A stretch of 64,000 nt of DNA from Kistimonas sp. bin40 (GTDB lineage: Bacteria; Pseudomonadota; Gammaproteobacteria; Pseudomonadales; Endozoicomonadaceae), in NCBI GenBank assembly GCA_002238585.1, contig MPMQ01000003.1, forward strand, positions 43,385 to 107,384, written 5' to 3'. Positions 39,981 to 50,125 of this stretch are shown here, piece by piece. Made by a program: the position numbers and the translations under genes. Positions within the stretch are counted from its first letter, which is position 1. Each line of letters begins with the position of its first letter. The notes under the pieces are model-generated. The model did not search any database, was not told where the DNA came from, and was given only the letters and a program-made list of their open reading frames with translations.

Positions 39981-40297
39981 GCTTGTCGCTGCAAACTGGA
40001 GCGGAAGGGCTCCCTGGCATGGGAGCTGTCACTGTATCCACGCAGGGTGGGCCGTTTTCTGTGTTGATGTTCGTTGCTGGGAACGGCCGTTCGCACTGGA
40101 CCCATGCACAGGCTCCCCGGAGCAGACCTGGATCTCACGGCCAGTGCGATGCATGAGCAGTCCCGCGTTCAGCCGCAGGTGCCACAGGGCAGGTCCCCTG
40201 TGCTGCAAGCCTGCGGAGGTCGGACTGTTTCAGCCGGGGACATGTTTGGGTAGACAAGGTCCCGATCGCTGCCTGGTCCGGCTGGAAAGCCCGGACC

Positions 40298-40606
40298 TCA
40301 TGCCTGTCCGCGCATTTTGTCGAGAATCTCTTTCACCGCCGCCTGAGCCTCGCGTTCGCAGGCTTGGTGACTCCGGGATACTGGAGAAGGCAGCCCTTTC
40401 TTTTCGATCAGACAACGTGCCAGCTTGCGGGCTACAGTGGCAACGATATCATCAGCCCAACGGCTGTCGAAAGCTCTGTGCTCAGCGAACTGCATGTGTA
40501 ACAGGACAGTATCAGATTGCTCACCCGGCTCTTTGAGATGGATGATGAAGTCGCCACTGTCGGTAGCGCCCTGGCTGATCGTTAAAGTGAAATGTTCGTC
40601 GCTCAT
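40298..40606 (-). CDS. Small protein of unknown function
   Basis: This 102-residue ORF is preceded by a strong ribosome site (AGAGGTGA, 6 bases before ATG). It encodes a beta-rich, soluble-looking product (MSDEHFTLTISQGATDSGDF, DTVLLHMQFAEHRAFDSRWA) with an alpha-helical basic C-terminus (EREAQAAVKEILDKMR). There is no signal peptide, membrane segment or known motif. It stands alone between truB and an antiporter gene. Confidence 0.7.
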   Translation of the reverse strand: MSDEHFTLTISQGATDSGDFIIHLKEPGEQSDTVLLHMQFAEHRAFDSRWADDIVATVARKLARCLIEKKGLPSPVSRSHQACEREAQAAVKEILDKMRGQA

Positions 40607-40852
40607 TTGCGTTCACCTCTTCATGCGCTCTCTGATTGTGTCGGCGTTGGAGCAAGTCGCTTGATGGTCTCCTTTGACGGCGGGTTCTGGCCTGGGCGTT
40701 TTTTGATCTGCCAAACAGTTCCCTTCCCGCTTTTCCAAAACCCCGGGCAGCACTGGCGGCAAAGAGTTATGTTCCGCCATGGCACTGTCGTTTAGCTAAA
40801 AGCAGCAGGCTCGCCAGAATTTGTATTTTCCAGTGAAAAACGGGAGAGAGCT

Positions 40853-42061
40853 ATGAGCCTTGGTCTGCTCCTTGTGGTGATTTTTCTGGGAGGGGCACTG
40901 GCCGCCAGACTGGCTGAGCAGCTCCGCTGTCCCGGGCTGCTGGGCATGCTCGCCTGGGGAGGGCTGCTGGGTATTTTCCTGAAGGGACAGGTCAGCAATG
41001 AGCTGGCCTTGTTGTCCGCTACGGCCAAAGAACTGGCGCTGGCCGTTATTTTACTGCGGCTGGGGCTCGGGATACGGCTGCCTCTGTTACGGCAGACAGG
41101 CTGGCCGTCTCTTTTGGTGGGCGGTGGGTCCTGTGCTCTGGAAGTGGGCGTCCTGTCGCTGATCCTGCACAGCCTGTTTGACTGGAGTTGGCCTCTGGCG
41201 GGCTTGACCGCCTGCATGCTGGCCGCTATTTCTCCGGCTGTGGTGGTTCCGGCCATGCTCGACCTGCTGCAACGAGGCTATGGCAGCAGACGCGCCGTTC
41301 CCACAATGCTGTTGTCTGCCACCTCGCTGGATAACCTCGTTGCCATTTTTTCTTTCTCGGTATTACTGGGAGTGATCTCGGGACATTCGGGGCCGCTGCT
41401 TCTTTCCATTCCCGTCGCTTGTATTCTGGGTACGGTGCCTGGCATGCTGGCCGGCTGGTTTCTTGGTGTGAAACTGCGACCTTCGGCAGCCGGTCCCGCC
41501 GAACAGCTGCTTGTTTTACTCAGTGTTGCCGTGCTTCTCCTGGAGCTGGGTAACCACTTGAACAGCCCGGCTGTTCTCGGTGTCACAGCCATGGGACTGC
41601 TGCTGCAGCACCATGGCCGCTCTTGCGTCGCGAGCTGGGCACGCATGCTTGACAGAGTCTGGTTCTTTGCACAGATTCTTCTGTTTGTTCTGATTGGTCT
41701 CAACCTGAATCCCGCAACCACGCTGGATATAGGCTGGACAGGAGGATCAGTGATAGTGGCAGGTGTTCTGTGTCGCCTGCTGGGTGTATGGCTGATGACA
41801 TACTTCACCGCCCTCAACCGAAAAGAGCGCCTGTTCTGTGCTGTATCCTTTGTGCCCCGGGCGACAGCCCAGGCGGCCCTGGGAGGGGTGGCGCTGGCCC
41901 AGGGTATACCGGAGGGGGAGTGGATACAGGCTTTGAGCGTGCTGGCCATAGTCCTGACAGCCCCCACGGGTGCTGTGGGCATCCGGCTGTTGGGTCACAG
42001 GTTGCTGGAACCAGAGTCGGCCTCACACGAGAAACGAACGCAGGAGGGGCAGCTGCGTTGA
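40853..42061 (+). CDS. Cation:proton antiporter (CPA family, Na+/H+ exchanger fold)
   Basis: The 402-residue protein is a polytopic membrane protein with about 12 hydrophobic segments. It contains LTACMLAAISPAVVVPAMLD and LSATSLDNLVAIFSFSVLLG, matching the ion-binding half-helices of the NhaP/NhaA-like antiporters, and a conserved cytoplasmic-end region FVPRATAQAALGGVAL. It would exchange Na+ or K+ for H+ across the inner membrane; the ion cannot be told. The start follows CGGGAGAGAGCT. Directly after the stop is an IS200/IS605-like hairpin. Confidence 0.88.
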   Translation: MSLGLLLVVIFLGGALAARLAEQLRCPGLLGMLAWGGLLGIFLKGQVSNELALLSATAKELALAVILLRLGLGIRLPLLRQTGWPSLLVGGGSCALEVGVLSLILHSLFDWSWPLAGLTACMLAAISPAVVVPAMLDLLQRGYGSRRAVPTMLLSATSLDNLVAIFSFSVLLGVISGHSGPLLLSIPVACILGTVPGMLAGWFLGVKLRPSAAGPAEQLLVLLSVAVLLLELGNHLNSPAVLGVTAMGLLLQHHGRSCVASWARMLDRVWFFAQILLFVLIGLNLNPATTLDIGWTGGSVIVAGVLCRLLGVWLMTYFTALNRKERLFCAVSFVPRATAQAALGGVALAQGIPEGEWIQALSVLAIVLTAPTGAVGIRLLGHRLLEPESASHEKRTQEGQLR

Positions 42062-42065
42062 CATT

Positions 42066-42107
42066 CTCCCCGCCCTGAAGGACGGGGCTTGCCGCGCACT
42101 GGGTCAG
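42066..42107 (+). mobile_element. IS200/IS605-like terminal hairpin remnant, copy 2
   Basis: This is the second copy of the element at 10151, with a 32-base identical core containing CCCCGCCCTGAAGGACGGGG and one mismatch in the next ten bases. It begins 5 bases after the antiporter stop codon and could double as its terminator. No transposase gene adjoins it. Confidence 0.5.
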
Positions 42108-43300
42108 AGACGCTGTTCGCGTAGTGAGTGCAGCTGATACGAAGGTCGCCTGGCCATGCTTTCAATCACCGGAGTTGACTGTATCGCTTCCATCCAGCCT
42201 GGCCTGCATAGAGCCCCGTATTCCAACCCCGGATGCCTTTCAAGTGTCCACCGCTCCCCTTTGCAGTAACCGAATTTTCCATCAGAAATGGCACTTGCTC
42301 TGGCCTGGCTGTCGCAAGATTCCGAACTTTTCATAAAAAGCAGTATCAAACCTGGAAGAGAAGCAGACAGGAAGAAGAGCAGCTCCATGCATGGCCATTG
42401 CGATGTAATTCAGCATTTACTGTCTCAGGAAGCAAGCACAGAGGCGACTGGTTCAGACGCAGGCACCCTGGACAACGACAACGCTATTTGTCATGCAAAC
42501 CAACCCGAGCTGCGCGCGGCAATAGACGCGCACATAGAATAATCGAGCGAGGCCAATGGCCTTCCACTTTCAGGACGAATAAACCCCATGGGTCTCAGGT
42601 GCTGGACCAACCTGCGCCTCAGCGCTTCTTCCAGACAGGGAAGAATTGGATCCCACGCAATGGCGCAACTGCACGCAAATTTGCATGCACAATCAAAAGG
42701 TTCCTCATCGACGTCGGAGATCTCAGGGCCAGCTTTCTTCGCACAAGGGAAGTAACAAGTGTGGTGGACTCTTTGGTTTCCGTTCTTCGGCTCGCAGCAG
42801 CACATCCTGAGCTGAACGAGATGTTCCAAAGCCTGTTCACGTCACCAGTGGCGGCTTGTCAGAGAAGGCTTTCGATTTCGACGCGATAAGGCAAGCTCTT
42901 GCTGAGCTGAAAGAACCCGCCAGTCAGCTGGGCGTGAAACTGGCAAATAAAGGCGCGTGACTGACCTGGATAAGAAAACACAGAAGGCTCGTTGGATGAG
43001 AAACAATAACAAACAGATTGGACAGAAAACCACAGAGGAGCCGAAAGACTCAAAACACATGGAAGACCCGGAAGGCCCCGACGGCTTTCGTCTGTTCCAA
43101 CGTCTCTTTCCGCTTTCTTTATGGAACCCTCTCCTTCCCTTTTCTGATCTGCCGACGAAAGAACCAGGACAGTCAGGGAGTGATTGCTGACCCATCGCTC
43201 AGTGCCTGGCAAAACAGCCTCGCGGGAAGGGGGACACCGGTCTCGTACCAGTTGCCGCCCTCCGCGCAAGCCCCCGCAGTACAGAGCCATTACGCCGGGT
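42108..43300. other. Gene-poor region with a decayed reading frame
   Basis: No intact gene is recognised. The segment 42288-42960 holds a probable pseudogene (listed separately). From 42961 to 43120 the strand is purine-rich (agaaaacacagaag, acagaaaaccacagagg), like the low-complexity leaders before the genes at 50126 and 63916. The gpmI terminator should be at its right end, but no classical T-run hairpin is visible. Confidence 0.4.
42288..42960 (+). pseudogene. Probable frameshifted gene remnant, unknown product
   Basis: The plus strand shows protein-like sequence that moves between frames. 42288-42542 reads LSQEASTEATGSDAGTLDND up to a stop. The same frame continues past the stop in similar style to about 42750. 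The end, in another frame, reads GGLSEKAFDFDAIRQALAEL and stops at 42960. Joined, these suggest a soluble protein of about 200 residues broken by a stop and frameshifts. No family is recognised. Confidence 0.35.
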
Positions 43301-44854
43301 TCAAGACTGACTCTCAAGACCCTCTATCAGCGATGTCCCTGTCATTTCCTCAGGCTGCTCCATCCCCATCAGCTGCAGAATGCTGGGCGCAATATCAGAA
43401 AGCAAACCATCACGCAGCTGGATATTCTTTGGCCCCGCATACAAAAGAGGAACAGGCTCGCAGGTATGGGCCGTGTGAGGCTGACCGGTTGCCGGGTCCT
43501 GCATCTGCTCCACGTTACCGTGGTCAGCAGTGACAAGACACTGCCCCCCCTGGCTTTCCAGGGCTTGCAACACGCGACCAAGACAAGAATCAACGCACTC
43601 CACGGCCTCGACAGCCGCATCAAAGATGCCGGTGTGTCCGACCATATCCCCGTTGGCATAATTACATACCACCAGATCATAGGCGCCGCTCTCCACCGCC
43701 TTCACCAGCTTATCCGTCATTTCAGGAGCACTCATCGTCGGCTGGAGATCGTAGGTCGCGACATTGGGTGAAGGCACGAGAATACGCTCCTCACCCGGCC
43801 AGGGCTGTTCCCGACCACCATTGAAAAAGAAGGTGACATGCGCGTATTTTTCGGTTTCCGCAATGCGTAGCTGGGTCTTGCCTTGCGCTGCAACATATTC
43901 ACCCAGGGTATTGGCCAAAGCCACAGGAGGAAAACAACAGCTGCCTGGAATGTCCTGCGCGTAGCGGGTCAGGGTCACAAAGTCGGCCAGCACCGGACGC
44001 TCACCAGTATCAAACCCTGTAAAATCATCACAGGCGAAGGCCCGCGCCAGTTGACGCGCACGATCAGAACGAAAATTCATAAAGATCAGGGCATCACCCG
44101 ACTGCACCCGGGCCGGCGTTCCGTCGGCAGGCACAATACGGGTCGCCTTGACAAACTCATCCCCTTCATCACGACTGTAGGCTGCGGCAAGCCCCTCAGT
44201 GGGCGTCGCGGCTGTATGTCCGGCTTCTCCCCGGACGATCAGATTCCAGGCCGCCTCCACCCTGTCCCAACGCTGATCGCGATCCATGGCGTAATACCGG
44301 CCAATCAGGCTGGCAATACGCCCCACACCCAGCTCCCTGAACAAGGATTGTGCCTTCTCAAGAGAGGCTTGAGCACTGCGTGGCGGCGTGTCACGGCCAT
44401 CAAGAAAGGCATGAAGGTAAATGTCCCGTGCCCCACGCGCGGCCGCTCCCTTTATGAGCGCCAGAATATGGTCTTCATGCGAATGGACACCACCGGGTGA
44501 CAGCAGTCCCATCACATGAACCGCCCGCCCCGCAGACACAGCGGCGTCAATGGCAGACACCAGGGCCGGATTCTGCTGAAAATCACCCTCCTCAATTGCA
44601 CGGTCAATCCGTGTCAGATCCTGATACACCACCCGGCCGGCACCCAGATTCATATGGCCGACTTCACTGTTCCCCATCTGCCCGGCGGGCAGGCCCACGT
44701 CATAACCCGAACCGGAAATCAGTGCATGAGGACCACGCTGCCAGAGTCGATCAAGAACCGGCGTTCTGCCCGCCGCAATGGCATTGGCCTCTGTTTCTTC
44801 CCTATACCCCCAACCATCAAGAATAATCAGGGCTGTCGTTGTACGTTTGGTCAT
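43301..44854 (-). CDS. gpmI: 2,3-bisphosphoglycerate-independent phosphoglycerate mutase
   Basis: The manganese-dependent glycolytic enzyme interconverts 3- and 2-phosphoglycerate. The 517 residues show [12 protein letters not shown], the catalytic Ser63 in [41 protein letters not shown], the metal-site [15 protein letters not shown] and [10 protein letters not shown]. It precedes prc (both minus strand). In many gammaproteobacteria gpmI adjoins the rhodanese-grxC-secB genes; here those lie about 25 kb away, so the group has been split. Confidence 0.98.
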   Translation of the reverse strand: MTKRTTTALIILDGWGYREETEANAIAAGRTPVLDRLWQRGPHALISGSGYDVGLPAGQMGNSEVGHMNLGAGRVVYQDLTRIDRAIEEGDFQQNPALVSAIDAAVSAGRAVHVMGLLSPGGVHSHEDHILALIKGAAARGARDIYLHAFLDGRDTPPRSAQASLEKAQSLFRELGVGRIASLIGRYYAMDRDQRWDRVEAAWNLIVRGEAGHTAATPTEGLAAAYSRDEGDEFVKATRIVPADGTPARVQSGDALIFMNFRSDRARQLARAFACDDFTGFDTGERPVLADFVTLTRYAQDIPGSCCFPPVALANTLGEYVAAQGKTQLRIAETEKYAHVTFFFNGGREQPWPGEERILVPSPNVATYDLQPTMSAPEMTDKLVKAVESGAYDLVVCNYANGDMVGHTGIFDAAVEAVECVDSCLGRVLQALESQGGQCLVTADHGNVEQMQDPATGQPHTAHTCEPVPLLYAGPKNIQLRDGLLSDIAPSILQLMGMEQPEEMTGTSLIEGLESQS

Positions 44855-44891
44855 GATCCCACGCCTTGCTACCTGTCAAAGACAGCAGATT

Positions 44892-47153
44892 CTAGAAGTT
44901 GCTCGCGCGTGCTGGCAACGCCTGTGGGCGCAAGGCCACCTCGGCCCGCCGCCGTCCTGTTTCCCTGATCCAGTCTGCCAGGACTTCGCCCGTCTCGACG
45001 AGAAAAGGATCTTCCGAAGCCTCCTGGTCCGGCCCGGAATCAAACAGACGCCCACTGTCGTCCTTGGCGAAGGCTTCAAAATTGGGCCATGCCTTTTTCC
45101 CTCGGGCTTTGCGCCACCAGTTTTCTATAGCAAGACGCTCGTTTCTCATTTCGGCCAGGGCTGCCATGCGCTTTTTTTCATTCAACTGGACCAGAGTCCT
45201 GTTTCCGTATTTTTTTTGATACTCAAGCAGCTTTTCGAGGTAAAGGAATTCAGGGTTATTGGCAACCCTGAGCTGATGACGCTTGCGCAAAGCCGGAAGC
45301 AGGGACATCAGTCTCTTCTTCCTCCGGTCCATCTCGCCCATAGCAGAAGCATCCACCCATCGCCTGGGGTCAATAGACTCAGACTCTGGGCGAGCCTGGC
45401 CCGGCTGCGCGCGATGGAGGGCTTTCTCACCAATATCAGCAGAACTGAACAACGACGGGAAACCGATATCGGGCTGCACCCCCTGATACTGCGGACTTTG
45501 TCCGGACACCCGGAAAAACTGGGCCACAGTCAACTTCAGCTGACCATGCTTGAGCGTTTTGAGCGTCTGCACTGTGCCCTTGCCGAAGCTCTGATCTCCC
45601 ACAATCAAGGCTCTCCCATAATCCTGCATGGCGCCTGCAAAGATTTCAGAGGAGGAAGCACTAAGACGGTTGATCAATACGGCCATGGGACCCTGGTACA
45701 GAATTTCTGGATCCTTGTCACGCTCAATGGAAACACGCCCGTCACTGTTACGCACAAAGACAGTCGGACCCTCAGGAACAAAAAGGCCAATGAGCTGGTT
45801 GGCTTCCTGCAGAGAACCGCCGTTGTTACTGCGCAGGTCCACAACGAGGGCATCGATTTTTTCTTTTTTCAACTCCATAAGAAGCCGACGAACATCACGG
45901 GTGGTGCTCTTGTAGTCCTTTTTGTTTTGCATGGCGGCAATAAAGTCAAGATAAAAGGCCGGAATGGTAATCACGCCGATGCGTCGCTTGCCGTATTCCG
46001 TATCCAGATCCAGAACCGTCTTGCGTGCCGACTGCTCCTCCAGCCTGACCTTGTCGCGCACTATGGTGTACAGATTTCCCTTGCTGTCGCTGACACCGGC
46101 AGGCATGACTTTCAGGCGCACCCGCGTCCCCTTTTCACCACGAATCAGCCTGACGACATCGTCGAGCCGCATGCCGACCACGTCAATCATGGGGCCTTTT
46201 TCCTGGGATACGGCCACAATCCTGTCGCCCGGCTTGAGCTGTCCGGCCCGGTCAGCAGGACCTGCTGGCACCAGACTGACCACTTTGGTGTATTCATCAT
46301 CCTCCTGAAGCACCGCACCAATGCCCTCCATGGAGAGGCTCATGTTCATATTGAAGTTTTCAGCTTTTTGGGGAGAAAAGTATTGTGTATGCGGATCAAA
46401 CAGACGGGTATAGCCATTCATGTACTGCTGAAGAACATCTTCACTGTGCATCTGCTCCAGGTGACGCTGCTGGCTTTTAAAACGCCGGATCAGAAACTCA
46501 GCAACACCTGATTCTTTTTTCTCCTCCAGCTTCATGGTCAGCACCAGATCCTTCAGCTGGCGGCGCCATAAGTCCTTTTGTGCCGCCGGACTGGCAGGCC
46601 AGGGCGCCGCCTCCCGGTTCAGCTCCAGTGTTTCATCACGCGAGAAATCCATGGCGTCCAGCCCCTGCTCCAGAAGCGCAATAAAGTAGGCCAGACGTTC
46701 CCCCCGTCTTTTTCTGTAGCGTTCATGAATTGCAAACGCCGAACGCAAGTCCCCGCGGCTCAGGTCGCCCGCCAGGGTGGTCCTGTAGCGGCCAGGACTC
46801 TCACTGGCGGCGGGGGTATCCGAATCGGTTTCAATATCCGAAGCCAGGAAGAAACTGCGATTCTTGTCCAATACCTCAATATAACTGTCAAACAGCTGTT
46901 CCGAGGCCTTTTCGGATTTCAGATCCAGCTTTCTGTAAGCCTCTTTCCTGAGTATCTGCACCACATTGAAGCTGGTACGCGCCAGGTCAAAGGTTGGCCT
47001 GAGTGGCTGCCCGGTCGGCACCGCAGCCTGACCTGCACAGGACAACAACAGCCACCAGCTCCCGAGCAGCAGGCAGAGAACGCGCAATCGTCGAATATTA
47101 TGCGGACAAGCCAGCCGCTGAAACCTGGACAGTATTCTTGTGCTAGCACGCAT
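44892..47153 (-). CDS. prc: Tail-specific (carboxy-terminal processing) protease Prc
   Basis: This periplasmic serine protease trims or degrades proteins with non-polar C-termini. The 753 residues have a long basic N-terminus with one hydrophobic stretch (VLCLLLGSWWLLLSCAGQAA, a signal peptide), an N-terminal helical domain, a PDZ domain (AGPADRAGQLKPGDRIVAVS, about 295-350), the catalytic Ser in RLSASSSEIF (500-502) with Lys525 in FGKGTVQ, and the C-terminal Tsp-specific domain with EFLYLEKLLEYQKKY. This size fits Prc, not the shorter CtpA. It follows gpmI on the same strand. Confidence 0.95.
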   Translation of the reverse strand: MRASTRILSRFQRLACPHNIRRLRVLCLLLGSWWLLLSCAGQAAVPTGQPLRPTFDLARTSFNVVQILRKEAYRKLDLKSEKASEQLFDSYIEVLDKNRSFFLASDIETDSDTPAASESPGRYRTTLAGDLSRGDLRSAFAIHERYRKRRGERLAYFIALLEQGLDAMDFSRDETLELNREAAPWPASPAAQKDLWRRQLKDLVLTMKLEEKKESGVAEFLIRRFKSQQRHLEQMHSEDVLQQYMNGYTRLFDPHTQYFSPQKAENFNMNMSLSMEGIGAVLQEDDEYTKVVSLVPAGPADRAGQLKPGDRIVAVSQEKGPMIDVVGMRLDDVVRLIRGEKGTRVRLKVMPAGVSDSKGNLYTIVRDKVRLEEQSARKTVLDLDTEYGKRRIGVITIPAFYLDFIAAMQNKKDYKSTTRDVRRLLMELKKEKIDALVVDLRSNNGGSLQEANQLIGLFVPEGPTVFVRNSDGRVSIERDKDPEILYQGPMAVLINRLSASSSEIFAGAMQDYGRALIVGDQSFGKGTVQTLKTLKHGQLKLTVAQFFRVSGQSPQYQGVQPDIGFPSLFSSADIGEKALHRAQPGQARPESESIDPRRWVDASAMGEMDRRKKRLMSLLPALRKRHQLRVANNPEFLYLEKLLEYQKKYGNRTLVQLNEKKRMAALAEMRNERLAIENWWRKARGKKAWPNFEAFAKDDSGRLFDSGPDQEASEDPFLVETGEVLADWIRETGRRRAEVALRPQALPARASNF

Positions 47154-47555
47154 GAAAGCTGCCGCTCCCGTCTTTTTTATCAGGTCTGGCCCGGGACAAT
47201 CCCCGGAAAATAGCCAGATGAGGAGGTAAAAAAATATGCCGCCCGCCGTCTGCTGTACCGGCTTCTTTCACAAACAAAAACGCCATCCCCGCTGACAACA
47301 TCTGCTGCTACAAACAGGTTCCAGGTTGCTGCCAAGCTCAAGGAGTGCAGACCGGCCCTGGCTACCTCCCCGGTGATGCCACCTGCGTCTGCACTATAGC
47401 ATCAGCAGGCACAAGGCTGTCTGGAAAGAGACCAGCGGCGGAGAGCATAAAAAAATCAACGACGAAAGCAGTTCATAACAAGAGAACAGATGCCTTTTGT
47501 TTTTAGCAGTGGCCGCCTGCCGCGCGCACCATGTCGGACAGCTTCCGGCAGGGGC
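47154..47555. other. Spacer between prc and the aminopeptidase gene
   Basis: Four hundred bases without a recognisable gene; both neighbours read on the minus strand. The prc promoter should lie here. I see no repeat or clear terminator. Confidence 0.4.
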
Positions 47556-48875
47556 TCACTCCACAGTATGAGCCAGCAGCTTTTCCTTATGGAAAAAACG
47601 CACCAGAACCCGGGTCAGCCCCAGAGCATCGGCACAACCGGCCAGCTCCCGAATCGAATGCATGCCAAAAGTGGGCAATCCAAGATCCAGCGTACGCACA
47701 CCCAGCGCACAGGCCGTCAGCGGGCCTATAGTGCTGCCGCAGCCTTTGTCATTACGCGCCACAAAGGTCTGCACCGGCACTTTTTCCTCCTGGCACAACT
47801 GGCGAATCAAGGCACTGGTTTCACTGGATGTCGCATAATGCTGATTGGCATTGACCTTGATGACCGGTCCGGCGTTCAACAGCGGCGCGTGTTGCGAATC
47901 ATGCCGGTCGGCAAAGTTGGGGTGAATCCCATGAGCATTGTCGGCTGAGATCAGAACCGAGTTGTGCAAAGCACGCGTCATCTCACCGGGACCTGGGAAC
48001 AGGCGCTCCAGCACCTGGCGCAGAAAAGGACCGCTGGCACCACTGGCGCTGGCACTGCCGACTTCCTCGTGATCATTGCACACCAGCAGGCACGGCAGCG
48101 GACTGTCGGCTGCCGCGACAAGAGCACAAACACCGACATAACAGCTGAGAAGATTATCCAGTCGCGCAGAGGCGATAAAGTCCTTCTCCAGCCCCACAAG
48201 CGTCGGCGGCTGGGTATCGTAAAAGGCTATATCGTAGTCGAGAACCCGCGCCGGGTGCTGCTGCTGCCGGATCAGCTCATCGGCCAGCATCTGACGAAAA
48301 TCAGGCGTTTCCTGCGCATCATCAAGGCTGCATAAAACGGGCAGTATGTCTGTTTGCGGATTGACAGTGCGGCCAGTGTTGGCTTGTCGATCAAGATGAA
48401 TGGCCAGGCTGGGAATCACCGCCACAGGCTCGCGGAAGTCCACCAGGCTGTTGTGCAGCTGGTTCTGGCTGTCCTCCCAGGTGACACGGCCGGCCATGGA
48501 CAGGTCCCGGTCGAACCAGGGGTTGAGCAAGGCTCCGCCATAGACTTCCACCGCCAGCTGAAAGCAGCCATTGCGCCGCACCTCAGGCTGTGGTTTGACT
48601 TTCAGGGTGGGGCTATCAGTATGAGCCCCCAGCATACGAAAACCGTAGCGGACCAAGTCCCCGGGTGCCTGCCCCATGGTAAACGCAATCAGGGCAGAAT
48701 CATGACGGGTGACGTAATACTTTCCACCTGGCACAGGAGACCAGTCACTGCCCTCCGGCAGTTGCTGATAGCCCGCGCCTTCCAGGCGTCGCACCATTTC
48801 AGCGGTCGCATGAAAGGGGGTGGGGGATTCCCGCAGAAAACCGGAAAGATCTGAGTTGAAACTCGCTTTGTCCAT
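47556..48875 (-). CDS. apeB: M18 family aminopeptidase
   Basis: The 439-residue cytoplasmic zinc aminopeptidase shows the M18 metal-site motifs LGAHTDSPTLKVKP, NDHEEVGSASASGA and NAHGIHPNFADRHD. It also has the signature GYQQLPEGSDWSPVPGGKYYV at the N-terminus and CGSTIGP. M18 enzymes form dodecamers and cleave acidic or neutral N-terminal residues. The ATG at 48875 matches the family start (MDKASFNSDLSGFL); an upstream start at 48929 would add 18 residues. apeB is the usual symbol in Pseudomonas and related groups. Confidence 0.93.
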   Translation of the reverse strand: MDKASFNSDLSGFLRESPTPFHATAEMVRRLEGAGYQQLPEGSDWSPVPGGKYYVTRHDSALIAFTMGQAPGDLVRYGFRMLGAHTDSPTLKVKPQPEVRRNGCFQLAVEVYGGALLNPWFDRDLSMAGRVTWEDSQNQLHNSLVDFREPVAVIPSLAIHLDRQANTGRTVNPQTDILPVLCSLDDAQETPDFRQMLADELIRQQQHPARVLDYDIAFYDTQPPTLVGLEKDFIASARLDNLLSCYVGVCALVAAADSPLPCLLVCNDHEEVGSASASGASGPFLRQVLERLFPGPGEMTRALHNSVLISADNAHGIHPNFADRHDSQHAPLLNAGPVIKVNANQHYATSSETSALIRQLCQEEKVPVQTFVARNDKGCGSTIGPLTACALGVRTLDLGLPTFGMHSIRELAGCADALGLTRVLVRFFHKEKLLAHTVE

Positions 48876-48974
48876 GAAAACCAGAGGCCTTTGGTCTTTT
48901 AGAGGGCGGGCGCCAGCATACCACCGCAAGCTCTCTTTGGCACCTGCTGCACAATCGGGAGCCTGACTCCCCGA

Positions 48975-49886
48975 CTACTGGAAAGCAAAAACAGCAGAAG
49001 ACAGACAAAGAGGCACATAAACCAGCGCCAGCAAAGTGCTGATCATGACGACAGGGGCCACAATTTCCGGAGAGACACGCAGCGAGCTGGCAATGGCAAC
49101 CTCATTGGCGGCCATCGGCGAGGCCAGCATCAAAAAGATAATCGCCAGGGTGGGTTGGGAGACATCCAGCACCCAGCCAAACAGGATGTAGCCCACAACA
49201 GGTTGAACGCCGATATTCCACGACAACGACATAGCACTGAACAACCAGTCCATTTCAGGCCTTCTGAATTCAGACAGCGTCAGTCCGACCACCATCATGC
49301 CCAGCACACTGTAGGCCCCCCTGAAATCTTTCAGGCAGGCCGACAGGGTGCTATCCAGCGTCAAACCACATTCTTTCATGATAACGGCGCCCAGCACGGC
49401 ATACAGAAAAGGCAACCTCACAAAGCGCCGGAGGCTCTGTCTGGCCGGCATAACGCCCTTGGCCACAATGAGGTAACCCACACTGAACTCGTACAGCACA
49501 ACGCCAGACGCCATGAATATGGCCACAGCAATTTGCTGTGAGTCAAACAACGAAAGAGCCACAGGCAGCGCAAAATACCCGGTGTTGCTGTCGCCTCCCG
49601 CGAAGCCAAACAGATTGGCCCGGCAGTCCTTCCACAGCCATCGACCTATGGCATAGGCGCATAGCCCCAGGACCGAGGAAAACGCAAAAGCAACAAAGGT
49701 GTACTTGAAAAAGGAATGTCCAACAGAAGAGTCAACTATGGCATGGCAGGCAAAAAAAGGTGAGATGACGTAAATAACAAGATCGGACAGTCCTTTGGTC
49801 TTTATCTTCAGCAATCGCCCCGCAATCCACCCCAGCACAGCAACAAAGACAAGGAAAAAAACACGCACCAAAATATCGCGAAACAT
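48975..49886 (-). CDS. AEC family (auxin efflux carrier-like) transporter
   Basis: The 303-residue protein has about ten membrane helices (FRDILVRVFFLVFVAVLGWI, YTFVAFAFSSVLGLCAYAI) and the family pattern GGDSNTGYFALPVALSLF in the middle, with SPMAANEVAIASSL in the late half. AEC members export or take up organic anions such as malate or malonate; the substrate cannot be told. The ATG at 49886 begins the first helix. An upstream extension to 49970 is hydrophilic and unlikely. Confidence 0.88.
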   Translation of the reverse strand: MFRDILVRVFFLVFVAVLGWIAGRLLKIKTKGLSDLVIYVISPFFACHAIVDSSVGHSFFKYTFVAFAFSSVLGLCAYAIGRWLWKDCRANLFGFAGGDSNTGYFALPVALSLFDSQQIAVAIFMASGVVLYEFSVGYLIVAKGVMPARQSLRRFVRLPFLYAVLGAVIMKECGLTLDSTLSACLKDFRGAYSVLGMMVVGLTLSEFRRPEMDWLFSAMSLSWNIGVQPVVGYILFGWVLDVSQPTLAIIFLMLASPMAANEVAIASSLRVSPEIVAPVVMISTLLALVYVPLCLSSAVFAFQ

Positions 49887-50039
49887 AGTTATAACTTTTG
49901 TTTGTGTATCTGCCAGCAAGCTTTCCGCAGGTGGTCCCAGCGAAAAAGCATCGAGTGTCACGCACCTCAAAGCAGGCCCGCTGCAAGAGACTATAGTGTC
50001 TCCGGTGCGAACTGGCTGACATTCGCCAAAATTCTGAAA

Positions 50040-50125
50040 TCAGAGCGCAGACACACGCACAAACGCACGCACAAACGCACGCACAAACGAGAGAAAACAG
50101 AGAGAAAAACAGCGAGAAAAACAGC
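50040..50125 (+). repeat. Short repeat-rich leader of the RING-like gene
   Basis: The 12-base unit aaacgcacgcac recurs about three times (50061-50090), followed by gagaaaacagagagaaaaac-type purine-rich repeats up to the ATG at 50126. Similar purine-rich repeats precede the gene that begins at 63916. It may be the 5' leader or a slippery region affecting expression. Confidence 0.6.

Noticed and set aside
44778..46511. 577-codon plus-strand ORF
   Set aside because: It lies antisense to prc and the end of gpmI, both unmistakable genes, and has no protein motif.
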